Below, piece after piece: positions 13,991 to 21,601 of a stretch of 26,478 nt of DNA. Numbering within the stretch: position 1 is the first letter of the stretch; every line of letters begins with the position of its first letter. The stretch covers positions 1 through 26,478 of the forward strand of contig DAQG01000054.1 of NCBI GenBank assembly GCA_002502785.1, read 5' to 3'. The notes below the pieces were generated by a model, which searched no databases, was not told the origin of the DNA, and was given only the letters and a program-made list of their open reading frames with translations. The position numbers and the translations under genes are program-made. This DNA is from Methanothrix harundinacea (GTDB lineage Archaea > Halobacteriota > Methanosarcinia > Methanotrichales > Methanotrichaceae).

Positions 13991-14937
13991 AGTTCGTCCC
14001 AAATGAGCCCGCCCTGAAGGTGGGCTACATGGCAAAGCTGGCGGAAGATGCAGGCTTCGACACCATCTGGATCACCGATCACTACAACAACAGAGACGTT
14101 TATTCCACCCTTGCGATACTGTCGCTCGCCACAAGCAAGGTCAAGCTCGGAACCGGCGTCACCAACCCCTATACAAGAAACGTCGCCGTGACCGCCTCCA
14201 GCATCGCCTCGATAAACGAGATATCCGGCGGCAGGGCGATTCTTGGAATCGGTCCCGGCGACAAGGCCACCTTCGACGCCATGGGGATCGCCTGGGAAAA
14301 GCCCCTCACAGCGGTCAAGGAGTCGGTCTCGGCCCTAAGGGACCTCCTCGCAAAGAAGAGGGTTGCCGACTACGGTATGGCAGGCGCCCAGCTCGCCTTC
14401 AAGTCCGGCGAGATCCCGATATATATCGGGGCGCAGGGGCCCAAGATGCTGGAGATGGCGGGCATGATCGCCGACGGTGTCCTCGTCAACGCAAGCCACC
14501 CTGACGACTTCAAGTACGCCGTCCCCCTGGTTAAGAAGGGCGCAGAGAAGGCGGGCCGCGACCCCGAAGAGGTGGAGATCTGCGCCTACACCAGCTTCAG
14601 CGCCGACAAAAACGGCGAGAAGGCGATAAATGAGGCGAAGATCGTCGTTGCCTTCATCGTCGCAGGGTCTCCCGAGACGGTCCTTTCGCGCCACGGCATA
14701 AAGCCCGAGGAGGCAGCAAAAGTGTCGAGCGCCATAGGCAAGGGCGACTTCGGCTCGGCCCTGGGGGCCGTCACCGATACGATGATCAAGGCCTTCTCCG
14801 TCTCGGGAACTCCCGACGACTGCAAGGCGAGGGTTGAAGAGCTTCTAGCGACCGGCGTCACCCAAATCGTCGTTGGATCGCCCATCGGGCCCAACAAGGA
14901 GAGGTCCATAAAGCTGATCGGAAAAGAGATCCTATGA
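13978..14937 (+). CDS. mer: F420-dependent 5,10-methylene-tetrahydromethanopterin reductase
   Basis: A 319-aa cytoplasmic enzyme of the bacterial-luciferase-like TIM-barrel superfamily. It interconverts methylene- and methyl-H4MPT with reduced F420, a core C1 step of methanogenesis; in aceticlastic methanogens it mainly serves oxidation or biosynthesis. The sequence follows known Mer proteins almost throughout: FGIEFVPNEPALKVGYMAKL, ITDHYNNRDVYSTLA, GTGVTNPYTRNVAVTAS, ILGIGPGDKATFDAMGI, IPIYIGAQGPKMLEMAG and GSPIGPNKERSIKLIG. The start is TTG 13978, inside the end of the SAM hydrolase gene, with GGAG eight bases upstream. Its stop overlaps the next ATG (ATGA), so mer sits mid-operon between a SAM hydrolase and NMN adenylyltransferase. 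Confidence 0.96.
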   Translation: MFGIEFVPNEPALKVGYMAKLAEDAGFDTIWITDHYNNRDVYSTLAILSLATSKVKLGTGVTNPYTRNVAVTASSIASINEISGGRAILGIGPGDKATFDAMGIAWEKPLTAVKESVSALRDLLAKKRVADYGMAGAQLAFKSGEIPIYIGAQGPKMLEMAGMIADGVLVNASHPDDFKYAVPLVKKGAEKAGRDPEEVEICAYTSFSADKNGEKAINEAKIVVAFIVAGSPETVLSRHGIKPEEAAKVSSAIGKGDFGSALGAVTDTMIKAFSVSGTPDDCKARVEELLATGVTQIVVGSPIGPNKERSIKLIGKEIL

Positions 14938-15449
14938 AGAGAGGTCTGTACATCGGAAGGTTCCAACCCTACCATCTGGGCCACCAGGCCGTCCTCCAGA
15001 AGATCGTCGAGGAGGTGGACGAGATCGTGGTGGGTCTGGGGTCCGCCCAGGCAAGCCACACCATCGAAAACCCCTTTACGGCAGGAGAGAGGATCAGCAT
15101 GATCTGGCCCGCTCTCAAGTGTCTGGATGTCGCATGTTACGTCATCCCCCTGGAGGACATGGCCAGAAACGCGGTCTGGGTATCTCATGTGAAGGCCATG
15201 ACCCCCAAGTTCGAGGTGGTCTACTCGAACAACCCCCTGGTGGTCCAACTCTTTGCTGAGGCGGGGGTGGAGGTGAGAAGGCCGCCGATGTACAGAAGAG
15301 AGGTCTACTCGGGAACCGCTATAAGAAGGATGATGCTGGCTGGAGACGAGAACTGGAAACGGCTCGTCCCCTTCTCCGTCGTCTCGGTGATTGAGGAGAT
15401 CGACGGCGTCGAGAGGCTCAAGAACGTGAGCAGTGGCGACGAGGGGTAG
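14934..15449 (+). CDS. nadM: Nicotinamide-nucleotide adenylyltransferase (archaeal NMNAT)
   Basis: A 171-aa nucleotidyltransferase of the HxGH family, the size of archaeal NMNATs. It transfers AMP from ATP to NMN to form NAD. The nucleotide-binding motif GRFQPYHLGH covers residues 8-17. IENPFTAGERISMI (about 44-57) and the second phosphate-binding motif YSGTAIRRMM (about 125-134) match the family. ATG 14934 overlaps the mer stop codon, so translation is coupled to mer. The gene ends 24 bases from the convergent TPR gene. Confidence 0.94.
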   Translation: MKRGLYIGRFQPYHLGHQAVLQKIVEEVDEIVVGLGSAQASHTIENPFTAGERISMIWPALKCLDVACYVIPLEDMARNAVWVSHVKAMTPKFEVVYSNNPLVVQLFAEAGVEVRRPPMYRREVYSGTAIRRMMLAGDENWKRLVPFSVVSVIEEIDGVERLKNVSSGDEG

Positions 15450-15473
15450 GGCCCGCTCCCTGCCAAAGTCCGC

Positions 15474-16868
15474 CTACGCCTTCAAGGTGTCGTTTTCGGA
15501 ATCGTTGTCTGTAACCTGGCTCGGGTCGATCACCACATCCGGGCTCTCCTGATCTGGCCCGCTCTTCGGCTCTGTATCATTAAGCAGGTCGAGATCGTTC
15601 TCCAGAATGCCCTCCGTCACGTTCTCGGATTTGCTCACGTTCTCGGAACCACCCCCCTCGGTCTCCACTTCCAGCGCCTTTTCGTAGCACTTGATAGCCT
15701 CTTCGTGGCGGCCAAGAGCGCCCAACGCGATTCCCTTATTGTTCCAGGCCTCTTTCAGTTGAGGGTCGATCAAAAGGGCCCTGTCGTAAGAGGCGATCGC
15801 TTCATCGTAGCGGCCGAGGGCGCCCAAGGCGACTCCCTTGTTGTACCACGCCATGGCGTAGTTCGGATCAAGCTTCAGAGCCTCTTCATAAGATTGGAGC
15901 GCCTCCTCCTGGCGTCCCAGAACGCCAAGAGCGATCCCCTTGTTGTTCCAGGCCGAAGCGTAGTTCGGGTCGAGCTTCAGAGCCTCCTCGTAACTGGTTA
16001 TGGCCGCGTCGAACTCTTCCAGGGTCCCGAGGGCTACACCCTTGTTGTACCAGGCCATAGCGTAGTTCGGATCCAGCCTCAGAACCTCCTCGTAGCAGTC
16101 GAGAGCCTCACCGTAGCTTCCGAGAATTCCGAGGGCGATACCCTTGTTGTACAGGGCCGTGACGTGCCCCGGATCGATCTTCAAGGTCTCCTCGTAACAG
16201 CCGAGGGCCTCCTGGTGACGTCCGAGGGCGCCTAGGGAGATCCCCTTATTGTTCCAGGCCATGGCGTAGTTCGGATCGAGCTTCAGGGCCTCTTCGTAAC
16301 ATTCGACGGACCGGTCGTATTGACCCACTGCGTAGAGGGATCGTCCCATGTTGTTCCAGGCTTCTTTCAGACGGGGATCGATATCTAGAGCCTTCTCGTA
16401 ACAGTCGACGGACTGGTTGTAGTCATCCATGTTGTAGAAGATCCCGCCCTTGTTGTTCCATACCAGGGCGTAGTTCGGATCGATCTCCAGAGCCTTCTCG
16501 TAAGACTGGAGCGCCTCTTCGCTTCTCCCCAAGGCCTCCAGGACGACCCCCTTGTTGTTCCAGGCCGGTGCATAATCGGGCTCGATCTCCAGGGATCGGT
16601 TGTAGCAATCCAGGGCCTCTTCGCGCTTTCCAAGGGCGCTGAGGGCGATCCCCTTGTTGTTCCAGGCGAGGGCGTAATCCGGGTCCAGCTCTATGGCGTT
16701 GTCGTAACACTTGATGGCTTCATCGTATCTGACAAGCTCCGAAAGAGCCACGCCTTTGTTGTACCAGGCCAGAGGATATAGCGGATTGTCCTCCGAATAT
16801 CTCTCCCCCACGGCAGGCACAATAAATACCGAAAAGAGCGCGAAGAGCGCGAAGAGGCGAAGCTTCAT
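15474..16868 (-). CDS. Exported TPR-repeat protein with 11 repeats
   Basis: A 464-aa protein. Residues 1-21 form a signal peptide (LFALFALFSVFIVPAVG). From about residue 29 to 402 there are 11 consecutive 34-residue tetratricopeptide repeats of the type AWNNKGIALGALGRHEEA. A tail of about 60 acidic, polar residues follows (with several N-x-S/T sites). TPR solenoids are protein-interaction scaffolds. Unlike most archaeal TPR proteins it is predicted to leave the cytoplasm. AGGG lies six bases before the ATG. It is convergent with the NMNAT gene and follows PPAT on the same strand after 137 bases, so joint transcription is possible but not evident. Confidence 0.88.
   Translation of the reverse strand: MKLRLFALFALFSVFIVPAVGERYSEDNPLYPLAWYNKGVALSELVRYDEAIKCYDNAIELDPDYALAWNNKGIALSALGKREEALDCYNRSLEIEPDYAPAWNNKGVVLEALGRSEEALQSYEKALEIDPNYALVWNNKGGIFYNMDDYNQSVDCYEKALDIDPRLKEAWNNMGRSLYAVGQYDRSVECYEEALKLDPNYAMAWNNKGISLGALGRHQEALGCYEETLKIDPGHVTALYNKGIALGILGSYGEALDCYEEVLRLDPNYAMAWYNKGVALGTLEEFDAAITSYEEALKLDPNYASAWNNKGIALGVLGRQEEALQSYEEALKLDPNYAMAWYNKGVALGALGRYDEAIASYDRALLIDPQLKEAWNNKGIALGALGRHEEAIKCYEKALEVETEGGGSENVSKSENVTEGILENDLDLLNDTEPKSGPDQESPDVVIDPSQVTDNDSENDTLKA
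15663..16784 (-). repeat. Tandem 102-bp coding repeats of the TPR array
   Basis: Eleven copies of a 102-base unit encode the TPRs. Some neighbours differ by only a few residues, for example repeats 6, 9 and 10, which share PNYA-AW-NKG--LG-LGR. This suggests recent expansion or gene conversion. The count could vary between strains and could be collapsed by assembly. Confidence 0.7.
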
Positions 16869-17005
16869 GCTTTGCCCTTTTATTGTGTGAGTTGATATGG
16901 ATTACGGTCGCCGTGGCCCGTTGGCCGTCATTTTCGTCCCGACGTCCATTTTCGGTCTCCTGGCGCCTGAGATCTTCCGCCTGAATAGATACTCGTCTTT
17001 TCGCC

Positions 17006-17488
17006 CTAGACCACCATCTTGCCGTGAGATACATTGCCATGAGAGTCGATCTCGCCCCCACAAATCCGTGTGGAGGAGATTCGGACGTCGTCTTCGGCCA
17101 TCTGATACTCTATCCTCACGATCTCGAGGGGACGCAGGCCGTTTTCTCTCCTGATCTCGTTGATTTTGCAGGCCATCGGTTCCGTCTCGGGAGAGACGAC
17201 GATCGCGTCGTAGTCTTCCTCTATGGCCGAGCCGTAGACGGTGTGAAGCATCTCTATTTCGAACCTTTCCACCCCCAAGTTCTCCTTGAGGGCAGCCTTC
17301 AGCTCCCGGGCCCTCGTATCGAAGTTTCGAACCGGGCGGGTTCGCTGACTGGTGGCCATCCTGTCCGATGTTAGGGCGATCACCACCTCACCTTCTTCTC
17401 CCGCCACCTCGAAAGCCTTCTTCAAAAGAGCGAGATGGCCGTCGTGAAGTGGGTCGAAGGTGCCGCCAACTGCGACTTTGGGGGCCAT
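17006..17488 (-). CDS. coaD: Phosphopantetheine adenylyltransferase, archaeal type
   Basis: A 160-aa enzyme that adenylates 4'-phosphopantetheine to dephospho-CoA, the penultimate CoA step. The HxGH-family motif GGTFDPLHDGH lies at residues 8-18, SDRMATSQRTRPVRNFDTRA follows in the archaeal/eukaryotic PPAT pattern, and the C-terminal ISSTRICGGEIDSHG supplies the second phosphate-binding motif. The frame is open further upstream (to 17674), but that part is not PPAT-like; ATG 17488 puts the motif where the family has it. A TATA-like TACTTATACC about 27 bases upstream and no clear ribosome site suggest a leaderless transcript. Confidence 0.92.
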   Translation of the reverse strand: MAPKVAVGGTFDPLHDGHLALLKKAFEVAGEEGEVVIALTSDRMATSQRTRPVRNFDTRARELKAALKENLGVERFEIEMLHTVYGSAIEEDYDAIVVSPETEPMACKINEIRRENGLRPLEIVRIEYQMAEDDVRISSTRICGGEIDSHGNVSHGKMVV

Positions 17489-17510
17489 ACAGCCGGCAAA
17501 GAGGGATGGT

Positions 17511-17523
17511 CGGTATAAGTAAC
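17511..17523 (-). promoter_or_regulatory. TATA-box-like promoter of the PPAT gene
   Basis: Minus-strand reading GTTACTTATACCG is centred about 28 bases before ATG 17488. That distance would place transcription start at or next to the start codon, the layout of a leaderless archaeal gene. Confidence 0.4.
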
Positions 17524-17586
17524 TGGCGCTTTGAGGCGATGCCTGAGGCTCCACACTCGTGTAGCGCCGTGAGTCGGAACAAAAAG

Positions 17587-18036
17587 TCAACCCTTCGGGC
17601 TGAGCCGACCTCTCTTCGGGCAGCGTTCCTCCAGCACCTTGGCGACTATTATGCGGGAGCTGCATAGGGGACATGGGTCGTGTCCCTCCAGCCTCACCAC
17701 CCGGGCGTCGATCCCACGGGTTGCCAGCTCCTCTTTGAGGAGGACGGCGTCGAAGTGCTGGTCGTACCCCAGGGTGATTATGTCGGGTTTGAACTCCTCG
17801 ATCGGCTGGAACATGTCAGTCTCGCTTCCGAGGACAGCTCTATCGACCATCTTCAGGGCAGAAACCATGAGCAGCCTCTGATCCTGGGGGATGATGGGTT
17901 TGGGCTTGTGCTTGACGTTGGCGTCCCTGGCCACTATCACCACCAGCTCGTCACCAAGAGCTCTCGACTGCTCCAGGTACATCAGATGGCCCGGGTGGAG
18001 TAGATCGAAGGTTCCCGTAGCCAGAACCCTAATCAA
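17587..18036 (-). CDS. ribL: FAD synthetase (archaeal RibL type)
   Basis: A 149-aa HxGH-family cytidylyltransferase-like enzyme. Archaeal RibL transfers AMP from ATP to FMN to give FAD. Motifs: GTFDLLHPGH near the N-terminus, then DANVKHKPKPIIPQDQRLLM, and a C-terminal DPCPLCSSRI with two cysteines typical of RibL. TTG 18036 is preferred because GAGG lies exactly six bases upstream and LIRVLATGTFD is the usual family start; ATG 18048 is in frame, but its ribosome site is too close. It overlaps the end of the JAMM gene by eight bases, so the two are co-translated. Confidence 0.9.
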   Translation of the reverse strand: MIRVLATGTFDLLHPGHLMYLEQSRALGDELVVIVARDANVKHKPKPIIPQDQRLLMVSALKMVDRAVLGSETDMFQPIEEFKPDIITLGYDQHFDAVLLKEELATRGIDARVVRLEGHDPCPLCSSRIIVAKVLEERCPKRGRLSPKG

Positions 18037-18445
18037 ACCAGTCCTCATCCTCCTCCTCGACATCCACGTCCAGAACGGGGAGCTTTCTGGGGCACCCCGT
18101 CCTGTCGTAACAGGTCCAGCTCTTTTCGTCGAAAGGAGGACCTGCGATTATGTGGTAGTCGCCGGTCTTGGAGAAGAATATCAGGTCCGCTTGAGAGGGA
18201 CGAATGTTGGATGAGGGGTGGCTGTGAACCGATCCCGCGATCCTCATGTTGGGGAGCATGTAAAGCCGCACGAGAGCGCTCTTGCTCGACGACTCAGTTC
18301 CCGGGAGCATGATAACCTCGGTGATGGCGCCGTTCTCGGCCCGCAGAAGCCCCGCAAACTCCACGGGCAGAGTCGATCGGGAGGCCTCGAGGATGAAGTA
18401 CAGCGTGTCCCTGGCTATCCCCTCTACTTCAATTCTACGCTTCAT
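18029..18445 (-). CDS. JAMM/MPN+ metallopeptidase (Rpn11/desampylase-like)
   Basis: A 138-aa single-domain MPN+ protein. The zinc motif is complete: GSVHSHPSSNIRPSQADLIF gives H-x-H-P-x(7)-S-x-x-D, and the partner Glu is in PVEFAGLL near the N-terminus. Archaeal JAMM proteins cleave ubiquitin-like SAMP modifiers or release sulfur carriers; the target here is unknown. ATG 18445 is used because AGGG lies about eight bases upstream; a GTG at 18454 is alternative. The tail is very acidic (DVDVEEEDEDWFD). It forms a two-gene unit with ribL, an unexplained pairing. Confidence 0.88.
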   Translation of the reverse strand: MKRRIEVEGIARDTLYFILEASRSTLPVEFAGLLRAENGAITEVIMLPGTESSSKSALVRLYMLPNMRIAGSVHSHPSSNIRPSQADLIFFSKTGDYHIIAGPPFDEKSWTCYDRTGCPRKLPVLDVDVEEEDEDWFD

Positions 18446-18540
18446 CTCCGGCACCCTTTCATCTCAAAAAATCTCCCGTTACAAATAATCTCCGCTGACC
18501 CTCAGCCAATGAAATTTCCGGGTCAGATCTCTTCCTCGAC

Positions 18541-19509
18541 CTATTCTTCGGCGGGCCTGAGGTGGACGCAATCTCCGGCGAGAACCCGCTCGCCGATGCC
18601 GTCGTCCCTTCTCACCAGAAGCGCCCCGTCAGCTTCCAGGGCCTCTGCGCGCCCCTCAAACTCGCCGCTCCTGGTTATTATCTTCACCCTTCGACCCAAA
18701 GTCGCGGAGCGGGCCGACCACTCCCCCATAACCCGGTCAAAGGACGCCGAAATCTCCTCGCAGGCCCTCTCCATCTCCTCCAGAACTCTCTGGACGAGCT
18801 TGGCACGAGACACCTTTCGTCCCAGCTCCCCGGAAATGGACGTGGCCTTCCAGTCTTCAGGGAATGAGTCGAGATCGAGGTTGGCGTTGATCCCGATCCC
18901 CACCACGGCGTATTCAAGCGAGTCCATCTCGGCCCCGATCTCGGTCAGAATCCCGCAGACCTTCTTCTCTCCCACCATCAGGTCGTTGGGCCACTTGATC
19001 CCCACACCGAGGCCGTAGAGGCCCTCTAGAGCTCTTGCCACTGCAACTGAGGCAGCTGAGTTCACCCTGAAGGCGAGGGCAGGAGGGATTTTCGGCTTCA
19101 ATATCACGCTCATCCAGACCCCGCCTTTGGGGGAATGCCAGGCCCTCTCCATCCTCCCTCTGCCAGTGGTCTGAACCTCGGCCAGAAGCACGGTCCCGTT
19201 CTCTGCCGTGGGCGCGATCTTTTTCGCCTCGGCGTTGGTGGATTCGAGGGACGGGTGGGAAATTACGGTCCTTCCCACGAACTTTGTATTGAGGCCGGCT
19301 TTGACGAGATCCTCGCTGAGAAGGTCTGGGAGATATGAGAGCCTGTAGCCCCTTCTAGAGGCCTCTATCTCATACCCCTCGGCCCTGAGCGACTGAACGT
19401 GTTTCCAGACCGCAGCCCGGCTGATCCCAAAGGAAGCGGCCAACTCCTCGCCGGAGGTCCAAGACCCAAGCTTCCGGATCAGCACTCCGGTGATCTCTTC
19501 CCTGCTCAA
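18541..19509 (-). CDS. birA: Bifunctional biotin-protein ligase / biotin repressor
   Basis: A 322-aa protein with both parts of class II BirA. The N-terminal winged-helix (about 1-62) has SGEELAASFGISRAAVWKHV. The ligase domain has STNAEAKKIA, the biotinyl-5'-AMP loop TTGRGRMERAW and KWPNDLMVGEKKVCGILTE. A C-terminal SH3-like domain (about 275-322) ends it. It attaches biotin to carrier lysines, the obvious partner being pyruvate carboxylase, whose biotin carboxylase subunit lies directly upstream. The start is TTG 19509, eight bases after the pycA stop, with GAGGAG inside the pycA end. The helix-turn-helix suggests control of biotin-related genes. Confidence 0.93.
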   Translation of the reverse strand: MSREEITGVLIRKLGSWTSGEELAASFGISRAAVWKHVQSLRAEGYEIEASRRGYRLSYLPDLLSEDLVKAGLNTKFVGRTVISHPSLESTNAEAKKIAPTAENGTVLLAEVQTTGRGRMERAWHSPKGGVWMSVILKPKIPPALAFRVNSAASVAVARALEGLYGLGVGIKWPNDLMVGEKKVCGILTEIGAEMDSLEYAVVGIGINANLDLDSFPEDWKATSISGELGRKVSRAKLVQRVLEEMERACEEISASFDRVMGEWSARSATLGRRVKIITRSGEFEGRAEALEADGALLVRRDDGIGERVLAGDCVHLRPAEE

Positions 19510-19517
19510 GGGGCGAC

Positions 19518-21005
19518 CTACTCCTCGGATGCGGGAGTTTCGCGTTGGGTCATGTAGGCACCCACGGCTGCGGATATGGCCGCGACCTTCCTGGTGTCCG
19601 CGCCCAAGGCCGAGGCCAGGGAGAGCCCTTTCTCGTATTCGGATTCGGCAACCTTCTTTACCTCTTCCATTATCGCCTCTTCTTTCAGGAAGTTGGTGTT
19701 GATGTCGCCCCGCCTGAACCTCTCGTTCCGCAGGACCGCCACGTGGAAGTTTATGTTGGTCTTGACGCCGGTGACGATGTACTCGTAGAGGGCCCGCTCC
19801 ATCCGCGCGATCGCCTCTTTTCGGTCCCTGCCCATGGCCACTACCTTGGATATCATCGAGTCGTAGTAGGGCGGGATTACAAAACCTGCGTATACGCCGC
19901 TGTCGACCCTTATGCCGGGACCTCCGGGGCTTCTGTACCTTTTAATCCTGCCGGGCGCAGGCGCGAAGTCGTTGAGGGGGTCCTCGGCGTTGACTCTGCA
20001 CTCGATGGCCCAGCCCCTGATCTCGATCTCGTCCTGAGAGTATGCCAGAGGCTCCCCGGCAGCGATCCGGATCTGCTCTTTCGCGAGGTCGACGCTGGTG
20101 ACCATCTCGGTGATGGGATGCTCGACCTGGAGCCTGGTGTTCATCTCGAGGAAGTAATAGTCGCCCCGCGAGTACATGAACTCGACAGTTCCGGCGCTCC
20201 GATAGTCGATGGCTTCTGCGGCCCGCACTGCGATTGACCCCATCTCCTCACGCAGTTCCGGAGTCATGATCGGCGAGGGCGACTCCTCGATCAGCTTCTG
20301 GTGACGCCTCTGGATCGAGCATTCCCTGTCGGAGACGTAGATCGTCTTGCCCTTGGAGTCGGTCAGGATCTGGAACTCTATATGCCTTGGGTCCGCGAGA
20401 TACTTCTCAACGTAGACGGTCTCATCGCCGAATGCGGATTTTGCGATGGACCTCGCCGAGTTCAGGGCGGGACCGAGGTCCTTGTCGTTCCACACGATCT
20501 TCATGCCGATCCCGCCGCCCCCTGCGGCCGGCTTCAGCATCACCGGGTAGCCGATCGATTCCACCAGGTCTCTAGTCTCCTCGGGGTCTCTGATCCCTCC
20601 CTCGCTTCCGGGGATGATGGGAACGCCTGCACTCTTCATGATCTCTCTTGCAGCGATCTTGCTTCCCATCCTGTCAATGGATCCGCTGGTGGGTCCTATG
20701 AAGACGATGCCGTTCTCCTCGCATGCCCGGGCGAAGGTGGGATTTTCAGAGAGGAACCCGTACCCTGGGTGGATCGCCTCCGCCCCGGTCTGTTCAGCCG
20801 CCTCCAGAATCTTGTCGATCCGAAGGTAGCTTTGCGACGCTGGCGAGGGGCCTACGAAAACCGCCTCGTCGGCGTACTTGGCGAAGAGGGCGTTCCGGTC
20901 GGCCTCGGAGTACACCGCGACGGTGGAGATGCCAAGCTCACGGCAAGCTCTCATGATCCGTATGGCGATCTCTCCACGGTTGGCGATCAGAATCTTCTGG
21001 AACAT
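19518..21005 (-). CDS. pycA: Pyruvate carboxylase subunit A (biotin carboxylase)
   Basis: A 495-aa ATP-grasp enzyme that carboxylates biotin on the B subunit using ATP and bicarbonate; together they make oxaloacetate for biosynthesis. The start MFQKILIANRGEIAIRIMRA is diagnostic. Further landmarks are HPGYGFLSENPTFA, the glycine-rich loop KPAAGGGGIGMK, SIQRRHQKLIEE, EMNTRLQVEHPITEM and the C-terminal biotin carboxylase domain RGWAIECRVNAEDP. Length fits archaeal PycA; acetyl-CoA carboxylase subunit is the alternative, but birA linkage and methanogen context favour PycA. The B subunit (pycB) is not in the window. A shared TATA-like region with the divergent gene is at 21060-21071. Confidence 0.93.
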   Translation of the reverse strand: MFQKILIANRGEIAIRIMRACRELGISTVAVYSEADRNALFAKYADEAVFVGPSPASQSYLRIDKILEAAEQTGAEAIHPGYGFLSENPTFARACEENGIVFIGPTSGSIDRMGSKIAAREIMKSAGVPIIPGSEGGIRDPEETRDLVESIGYPVMLKPAAGGGGIGMKIVWNDKDLGPALNSARSIAKSAFGDETVYVEKYLADPRHIEFQILTDSKGKTIYVSDRECSIQRRHQKLIEESPSPIMTPELREEMGSIAVRAAEAIDYRSAGTVEFMYSRGDYYFLEMNTRLQVEHPITEMVTSVDLAKEQIRIAAGEPLAYSQDEIEIRGWAIECRVNAEDPLNDFAPAPGRIKRYRSPGGPGIRVDSGVYAGFVIPPYYDSMISKVVAMGRDRKEAIARMERALYEYIVTGVKTNINFHVAVLRNERFRRGDINTNFLKEEAIMEEVKKVAESEYEKGLSLASALGADTRKVAAISAAVGAYMTQRETPASEE

Positions 21006-21059
21006 CAGCAGAGGTTTGGTGGATCGAGGCTAAAAACCTTTGGCGAACCCTGGGAAGAA

Positions 21060-21071
21060 GAATTTAATAAC
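21060..21071. promoter_or_regulatory. Divergent TATA-like promoter region
   Basis: GAATTTAATAAC lies between pycA and the PNPOx-fold gene and is AT-rich on both strands. It is about 30 bases before ATG 21095, which fits a leaderless or near-leaderless transcript, and about 55-65 bases before the pycA ATG. Confidence 0.45.
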
Positions 21072-21094
21072 CTTTTAGCCTGAGACTAAAAGCC

Positions 21095-21523
21095 ATGAAG
21101 CCGAGGGAGATGTCTGGGACTGAGTGTGAGGATCTGCTGGCGAAATCGAGGTTTGGGAGGGTCGGCCTATCATCGGGCGATCAGCCTTATGTCGTGCCGA
21201 TGTCTTATATCTACGCCGACGGCGTCATTCTCCTCCACTCGGGCCTCAAGGGAAAGAAGCTCGATATCGTCAAAGATAACTCGAGGGTCTGTTTCGAGGT
21301 GGACTATGCCGAGAAGGGCAGGTGGAGAAGCGTCATCGCATTCGGAAAGGCCCGCCTCTCCCAGGACGTCGAAGCGAAAAAGAAGCTCTTTGACATATTC
21401 ACAAAAGGCGAGATGGGCGGCCACGGCGGGAAGAGCTTCCGACGGGAGGATATGGAGAAGATGCCGATGGTGATCTGGGAGATCGAGATCGAGGAGATGA
21501 CCGGTCGTGAGGGCGTCTGGTAA
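21095..21523 (+). CDS. Pyridoxamine 5'-phosphate oxidase-fold (flavin/heme-binding) protein
   Basis: A 142-aa split-barrel protein. The start MKPREMSGTECEDLLAKSRF, then GRVGLSSGDQPYVVPMSYIY and LHSGLKGKKLDIVKDNSRVC, then FEVDYAEKGRWRSVIAFGKA follow the NimA/PNPOx-like group, which binds FMN, F420 or heme. It lacks the conserved His of true NimA at the usual place as far as can be judged. Divergent to pycA and 78 bases before rfcL. Not closely similar to the other PNPOx-fold protein at 3963-4373. The actual reaction is unknown. Confidence 0.82.
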   Translation: MKPREMSGTECEDLLAKSRFGRVGLSSGDQPYVVPMSYIYADGVILLHSGLKGKKLDIVKDNSRVCFEVDYAEKGRWRSVIAFGKARLSQDVEAKKKLFDIFTKGEMGGHGGKSFRREDMEKMPMVIWEIEIEEMTGREGVW

Positions 21524-21601
21524 AACCTTTGCTCCCGAAGCTGAAAGAGAAAAATAGACGATATAGACGATGATGGAACCGAAAAATAGGCAGTTTTCGC
21601 C

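Noticed and set aside
17489..17674. N-terminal extension of PPAT
   Set aside because: The added residues do not resemble the family, overlap the ribL coding end, and contain the probable TATA box of the PPAT gene.
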